DNA from: Tanytarsus gracilentus
Lineage: Eukaryota > Arthropoda > Insecta > Diptera > Chironomidae
Assembly: GCA_038502055.1 (NCBI GenBank)
Contig: JAXRKN010000038.1
Span: 4,030,001-4,094,000, forward strand
Direction: 5' to 3'
DNA: 64,000 nt
Shown piece after piece: positions 57,738-64,000 of this stretch. Position 1 is the stretch's first letter; the number at the start of each line of letters is the position of its first letter. The position numbers and the translations under genes were made by a program. Under the pieces are notes generated by a model. That model was given only the letters and a program-made list of their open reading frames with translations, made no database searches and was not told the DNA's origin.

Positions 57738-60700
57738 ATGGTCGTGAGCAAAGCGAAAGGCAGTAAAAAAGAAGTTAAAAGTAGTGAAATTGTCTCAACG
57801 AAGACTGTCATGTCATCCTCGGGCGGTGGCTCGTCAGCAACCGTTGCCGCACAAAATTTGCCAATGCTTCAAGAAAGGATGACTCAAAAATCAAGTTCCA
57901 TCGAACATTCTTCGTCCTCTTCAAAAATATCCTCGTCATCGGCACAGGAGCAAAAATTCGTATCCACGTCATCAACATCATCGGCTACGAAATCATCAGG
58001 CAAAACGCAACAGTTGCAATCTCAGTCTGATGCGTTTTTGCGTGGCGAACGGACACTCAGCGATATCGATGCTAAACGTCATAAAAATGGGGCAATCATA
58101 ATTGAATCAGTTGATTTACAGAATGTCTCATCGAGTATCGACAAAAATTCTAACATCGATAACTTGGTATCGGTAGAAATCGAGTCGAAAGATTCATATG
58201 CCCATCACAGCAGTGAATTTGTTACCAATACAAGCTCAACATTCAGCAGCAGCAGCAGTAACAAAGTTGAAAATAGAAATGATGTAATCACTGTTGAGAG
58301 TGGAAAGAGTAAAGAAAAAACTGCAATGTCGGCGACCGCGGTTGAGAGCTCGAGCGGTGGAGATGTAATGAGAGATATGAACTCGTTAAATCAAGGCTCG
58401 AATGCGACGTCATCGTCGACATATCAGGAATTCTCTTCTTCTTCCATGGCAAAGTCAAGCACGGAAAATAACGAACTAAAAAGTGCCGTTTCCAAAAACA
58501 GCTCGTCATCGAAGACGATCAAGAGTGCCGATGGTAAAAATGTCGCAGACAGCTCGACCACCTTCACATCGAAAGTCTACGATGACAAAACAAAATCGTG
58601 GGTGGTTGTTGAGCAATCGGCAGTGAATGAGAAAGACATGATTTTACCGGGTGTCGGAAATACAGCGGCAGCTACAACAACCGCAAGGTCGTCGTCTATT
58701 GACAGTAAAAATATTAATGCGACATTGAGCGACAATGTTATTAATTCCAACATAATTTCATCTGGAATTGATAGCGCTTCTCACATTGATTCGACCTCAT
58801 CGTCGACTATGAAAAATTCGTCAAACATAATTTCATCTGGATATGATTCAACTCATATTGATATGTCGAATAATTCGTCAATGACATCTAACACAATTCA
58901 ATCGGGTTATGATGCGTCTCATAGTAATTCGACAATGAAAAATTCCAACTCAAATTCGTCAACAACTTTTGTTGATTCAATGAATAAAAATTCATCGTTA
59001 ACCTCGAAATCGTCGGATGTTCAAATGAGCAGCAAGTCGACAAAGGAGGTTCTCGAGAAGAATATGAGCAGCAAAAAGGAATCGAATCGTAATGAGAAAA
59101 TTACGTCAACCACTTCGAAGGAAACAATCCAAGTTTATGACTCAAAAACTAAAAATTGGATAACTGTCGATGCAAGCAGTTTAGATCGTCAGGCACGACC
59201 TTCCTATGTCCGATATCGGAGTCAAGACGACGAAGGGAAATGGCATACGATTTATAAGCGTAAATTGTTCGATGAGTTCACAAAACAATGGCGAATTGTT
59301 GACGAAAAAGTCGTTAGCAGCGACGATACGTCACGACTTGTTGATATTCCCGAAATGATTGAGAACGCCACAAACATAACCACCACTACATATACAACGA
59401 AAATTTATGATACGAAAACCGGCAAATGGAAGATCATCGATGAAAAGTCTTATGTCGATAATGAATCGGCTAACGTAACACAAGATATTAAGCGAGAAAT
59501 TGAAAAAGATCAGCCAGACTTGGCGAACATCATAACAACAACGGAGACCACAAAAGTAAGTTTTAATTTTTTCCACTTACCAAATACAAAAAAAAATTTT
59601 GCAAGGAAAGAAAATTGCGCAAATTGATGCTGTCAGTCCATGACGAATATTTGTTAGTTTGTCTCGAACATTATAAACGCAGCACAAGAATGAGAAATTT
59701 TAATAGCCACTAATTTTTAGCTTTCAGTTTCCTCTTCCTCATGATCTAAGAATGTTTTTTTAATTTGATGTCGAAATGAAGTTTAAAGAAGATTGAAAAA
59801 TTAAAAAAAATCATTTATGGTTCAGCATAATTTGAAAATTTCTTCATGTCGGTCAAATTTTTACTTTTTAAAAGGTTTAAGTACCAAAATTATCATTTCC
59901 CGAAACAAAAAACCTCATTGAAAATTTTTATCGCGATTTTCAATTTTTAAAATCTTTGGAAATAAAAAAATTTCATGAGAGCTAAATATTCAATACATGA
60001 CCTTGAAAATTATTTAAAAGCTCACGTTATAAATTAAAGTTCTGATAAAAATGAATTTTTTAAATTGGTAAAATAAGAATATTATTTTCTCATTATTCGA
60101 AGAAAAAAGCTTGAACCAAATTTTAAGTAAAATTTTTTTAATTTTTTAATTAATTTTAATACCTTAACAATTAATTTCTTTAATTTTTTTGATAACTTGT
60201 AAAAAAATTATAAAATAGACATTAAAAAATCTTCATGCATGAGCAAATTTCACTGACATAAAAAAATTAATTACAGAAGCAAAATAAGTAATTAGCATAT
60301 TCTATTGATGATCTCAGCAAAAATATTATTTCAAAATAAAAGTTGCACGCTAGTGAATAGTCTAGTGCTTCTGAATAGAGTAACGAATAATAGAATCAAT
60401 TGTTTTTCTCCCTTCTTCTCCCTTCTCTCTTATTTCCACACAATCGTCTCAACTCTCTCTTCTCTATGTGACGATCTTGTTCAACAGCTGTTGCGAAGCA
60501 ACAGATGTTGTGTAAAAAAAACGGTCAAAAAATATTTAAAAAAAAATTCTTACATGTGCTCCAATACTTCAACACCATCAACTTCACCCTCTTCCCTCGA
60601 TAATCATGCGCTCTCACTGTCGTACCCCCAATTCATTTTCATACAGTGACAAGATTAAAGACAACGAGAGAAGAAGTGCAAAATCATTCATGTTACCAAA

Positions 60701-63700
60701 GATGAAATAAATAATAATTTTAGAAAGAGTTAATTCTTGTTGGAACCAATAAAACAGTCAATCATAACGGTGAAATTAAAATCTTGCTCGCGATCAATTC
60801 AAACATTCACATGCTTAATTTTCAAAAAGTAATTTTTGTTACCAAATTAAGTACAATAAATTTGATCAGGAAAAAGGACTAAATAAAATAAGTAAAAAAA
60901 TTTAAAACATCCCTTCTTTTGTACAACTAGTATTTGACGGAAAAGTATTAAATAAAATAAAATGTAAACTTTTTGACATTTTTATAAATTTTGTTATAGC
61001 TCTATTTTAAACTTAAAACTAAATTTTGGTATTTGCTTTATCGCAACATTTTAAACATATGTATGCAATACTTGAATGAATTTAATATTGGAATTTAAGA
61101 TCCAAAAATTAGAGAAGTGGAGCGGTTTTAAAAAACATCAAACAGACAAAAATTACCGCTCCACTTCTCTAATTTTTGGATCTTAAATTCCAATATTAAA
61201 TTCATTCAAGTATTGCATACATATGTTTAAAATGTTGCGATAAAGCAAATACCAAAATTTAGTTTTAAGTTTACAAGAGAGCTATAACAAAATGTATAAA
61301 AATGTCAAAAAGTTTACTGATTTTATTTTATTTAATACTTTTCCGTGCGAAATACCTAGTTGTACAAAGAGAAGGGAGTGTTGTTAAATTTTTTTTACTT
61401 ATTTTATTTATGTTTGTATTAACTGCGCGGGACGATCAAATTAAGAGAGAGAAAAAAATTACGCAACCTTTTCTTGGTTGTATTAAGCGGCATTTTCATG
61501 AGAATGTAGTAGTTGAATTAATTAAGCGGCGAGAGAGACTGGAAAGTTTGTTTACATCAGCACTGGAAACACGTGACTGTCTGACACGAACATCGACAAA
61601 CATTTTTACGTCTACAATGTTTTTCATGAATAATTTTTTGTTCCAGATTTTTGATGCCGCTACAAATAAGTGGAAGCTTATTGATGAGAAGCAGCACACC
61701 GATTTTTATGAAAAAATTATCGAACACCCAGTCGAAGATGATTTGCTTTATCGCCGAAATATCACCGATGAAACAAATATCATTAATAATACTGAGCGAA
61801 ATCTCTTGCAAGAAAATTTGAGGGAAAAACACATCAAGACCACAGACTCAGTTGATTTCATTCGAAGTGATCACTTGATTGATGAAAGTGTGTCCTCATC
61901 AGATCTAGTCAATCAAATTGTTGTTACCGAAGATGTTAGGAATAAAAAGGTAAAAAAATTAGTACTTTTGGGAAACGTTCTTAAATTCCGTCACACTAAT
62001 TTTAATTACAATTAAATTAAAAATATAATAAATAATTTAAATGTGTGACATTTAAATCACAATTGAATGGAAAACTCAAACAATTAAAATTATAGACGGA
62101 ATTAACGATTTCGCCATCATGAACATTTTTTAATTTTTCTTCGTTTTAGTCTAAAATTGATAAGTTTTATCACAGCGAAACGACAAAGGCTCATAAGGAA
62201 CAGTGCATATGCGAAATGTGTACATGCGGGTATGCATATTAAAATCCATCAAAATTGATTTTTTAATAATTTTATTTCCATGCTTTTTAGACGACACAGA
62301 TGCCCACATAACGAGCCTGATCACTTGGCTGTTGAAGGGGAATTTGTTGTTCCTGAAAAACCTCAATATCAACCCGTTGAAAAGTCAAAGCCAATCAGAC
62401 CAACTGATAACTTGATTGTTGAGGGAACTTTTGAGGGAAAAAGAAATACGATGGAGGTTTATAAAGCTGAAAGATCGCATATTGTTCGGCATGAAGACAA
62501 TTTGAAAGTAACTGATGGACATTTTTATAGCGAAACAACGAGTAAATCTGATTATCAAAGAGAAATTGAAGAAGACCGACCAATAAGAAGAAATACATTT
62601 ACTAAAGAAGAAGTTGAAAATTTAAACATCGACTCGACAGAGACCACATCAATTAGACGACGCACATGGACAAAAGAAGATTTAGAGGCTGTAAAATACA
62701 AGCAACCAGAAAGGCCACAGCAAGTGAGACCTGTTGATAATTTAAAACCAGAAGGAAGTTTTTACACGCCAGAAAAATCAGAATATAAACCCAGTGAAAG
62801 ACAAAAACCTGTAAGACATGAAGACAATCTGTTTCCAGAAGGAGAATTTTACACTCCAGATAAAAATAAATATCTTCCATCAGAGCGTCCCAAACAAGTC
62901 AAGCCTCAAGATAATCTCACTCAAACTGGAGAGTTCTACACACCCGATAAAATTGCATTCACACCTGCTGATAGACCTAAACAAGTAAGGCCTCAAGATA
63001 ATTTGAAATCTGAAGGTGACTTTGAAAGACAGCCAAGACCCGAGTTCACACCTGCTGAACGTCAGCAGCCAGTAAGACATGACGATAACTTGCGTCCAGA
63101 AGGAAAGTTCTACACACCAGATAAAATTGCATTCACTCCTGCTGAAAGACCTAAACAAGTCAAGCCACAAGATAATCTCACTCAAACTGGAGAGTTCTAC
63201 ACACCGGATAAAATTGCATTCACACCTGCTGAAAGACCTAAACAAGTTAGGCCTCAAGATAATTTGAAATCTGAAGGTGACTTTGAAAGACAGCCAAGAC
63301 CCGAGTTCACACCTGCTGAACGTCAGCAGCCAGTAAGACATGATGATAACTTGCGTCCAGAAGGAAAGTTCTACACACCCGATAAAATTGCATTCACTCC
63401 TGCTGAAAGACCTAAACAAGTCAAGCCACAAGATAATCTCACTCAAACTGGAGAGTTCTACACACCCGATAAAATTGCATTCACACCTGCTGAAAGACCT
63501 AAACAAGTTAGGCCTCAAGATAATTTGAAATCTGAAGGTGACTTTGAAAGACAGCCAAGACCCGAGTTCACACCTGCTGAACGTCAGCAGCCAGTAAGAC
63601 ATGATGATAACTTGCGTCCAGAAGGAAAGTTCTACACACCAGATAAAATTGCATTCACTCCTGCTGAAAGACCTAAACAAGTCAAGCCACAAGATAATCT

Positions 63701-64000
63701 CACTCAAACTGGAGAGTTCTACACACCCGATAAAATTGCATTCACTCCTGCTGAAAGACCTAAACAAGTTAGACCTCAAGATAATTTGAAATCTGAAGGT
63801 GACTTTGAAAGACAGCCAAGACCCGAGTTCACACCTGCTGAACGTCAGCAGCCAGTAAGACATGATGATAACTTGCGTCCAGAAGGAAAGTTCTACACAC
63901 CAGATAAAATTGCATTCACTCCTGCTGAAAGACCTAAACAAGTCAAGCCACAAGATAATCTCACTCAAACTGGAGAGTTTTACACACCCGATAAAATTGC
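57738..64000 (+). CDS. large repeat protein with a MAP6/SAXO-type Cys motif, 3' truncated by window
   Basis: Inferred exons 57738-59555, 61647-61949, 62150-62229 and 62291 to beyond 64000, all joining in phase; about 1300 residues are visible. The first 470 residues are Ser/Thr/Asn-rich and probably disordered. Five Trp-containing modules follow one another (SKVYDDKTKSWVVVE, VYDSKTKNWITVD, RKLFDEFTKQWRIVD, KIYDTKTGKWKIID, KIFDAATNKWKLID), the last crossing the 1-2 exon border. Exons 3 and 4 create CICEMCTCGRHRCPHN, the Cys-rich signature that in SAXO and MAP6 proteins opens the microtubule-stabilising region. Then come 29-residue repeats of the type PAERPKQVRPQDNL-EG-F, organised as an 87-residue higher-order unit. 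A cytoskeletal, microtubule-binding role is inferred; the orthologue is not identified. Confidence 0.8.
60400..60640. repeat. hairpin-containing repeat shared with 17270-17530
   Basis: Centred on CAACAGCTGTTGCGAAGCAA (60482-60501), with CTCCCTTCTTCTCCC on one side and a T/A-rich run on the other: the same order as at 17270-17530 in reverse complement. It lies in an intron of the SAXO/MAP6-like gene. Confidence 0.5.
60880..61411. mobile_element. foldback element with approx. 250 bp arms
   Basis: Two arms, 60880-61130 and 61149-61411, are nearly exact complements around a loop of about 20 bp; the inner arm reads TTAAGATCCAAAAATTAGAG and its complement. Arms share ACATATGTATGCAATACTTG. No coding capacity. 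It lies in intron 1 of the SAXO/MAP6-like gene and is a better preserved relative of 16718-17130. Confidence 0.85.
62880..64000 (+). repeat. 261 bp coding tandem repeat
   Basis: GATAATCTCACTCAAAC recurs at 62910, 63171, 63432 and 63693, an exact 261 bp period, and the copies differ by only a few bases. Each unit codes three 29-residue modules: one ending in YTPDKIAFT after RHDDNLRPEGKF, one with KPQDNLTQTGEF, and one with RPQDNLKSEGDFERQPRPEF. A little over four units are seen before the window ends. Confidence 0.95.

Noticed and set aside
62880..63968. Long minus-strand open frame of 362 codons
   Set aside because: It is the complement of the 261 bp coding tandem repeat; the plus frame continues the upstream exons in phase and has sensible composition, whereas the minus frame has none of the features of a known protein.

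Overview
This 64 kb window is animal nuclear DNA, most likely from a dipteran insect; a nematoceran such as a midge is my guess. The DNA is very AT-rich, genes have short GT-AG introns, and the recognisable proteins are metazoan: a fused CAD polyprotein, katanin p80, proteasome alpha4, an APE1-type endonuclease, MINPP1 and CBF-beta (the Runx partner). Exon borders below were inferred by eye from splice sites and reading phase. No transcript or database evidence was available.

Region 1 (1-14780). The 3' three quarters of CAD (rudimentary) occupies 1-9799 on the plus strand. A complete four-exon Mab-21-domain gene lies on the opposite strand inside one CAD intron. A small two-exon membrane protein gene follows on the minus strand (10224-12219), then a gene-poor stretch with a perfect CTCF-type core motif.

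Region 2 (14780-43600) is the unusual part, a rearranged inverted segmental duplication. Block X (noncoding flank, MINPP1, a small LDLa-like secreted protein and CBF-beta copy A) is followed by block C (CBF-beta copy C). Further right the same material occurs as reverse-complement X (CBF-beta copy B, the LDLa gene, a MINPP1 3' remnant and the flank) and then reverse-complement C (CBF-beta copy D). The order X, C, rcX, rcC is not a simple palindrome. Four CBF-beta loci result: three look intact (A, B, D) and one (C) keeps only its last exon. The arms carry independent insertions: a 920 bp foldback, an 885 bp TIR element, an approximately 800 bp insert with 120 bp tandem repeats, and a 2.9 kb TIR element whose empty site is preserved in the other arm.

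Region 3 (43600-57740) is a compact housekeeping cluster. Katanin p80 (minus) and proteasome alpha4 (plus) share a divergent promoter of about 290 bp, and an APE1-type endonuclease follows. A LINE-like insertion with a roughly 23 bp target-site duplication and a TCTA tail lies beyond, then empty sequence.

Region 4 (57738-64000) is the 5' part of a large gene. It encodes a Ser-rich N-terminus with repeated Trp-containing modules, a Cys-rich motif typical of MAP6/SAXO microtubule stabilisers, and a highly homogenised 87-residue (261 bp) tandem repeat running off the window end.

Most genes here are unrelated housekeeping loci. The functional theme with most evolutionary activity is the Runx cofactor family, expanded inside the inverted duplication.
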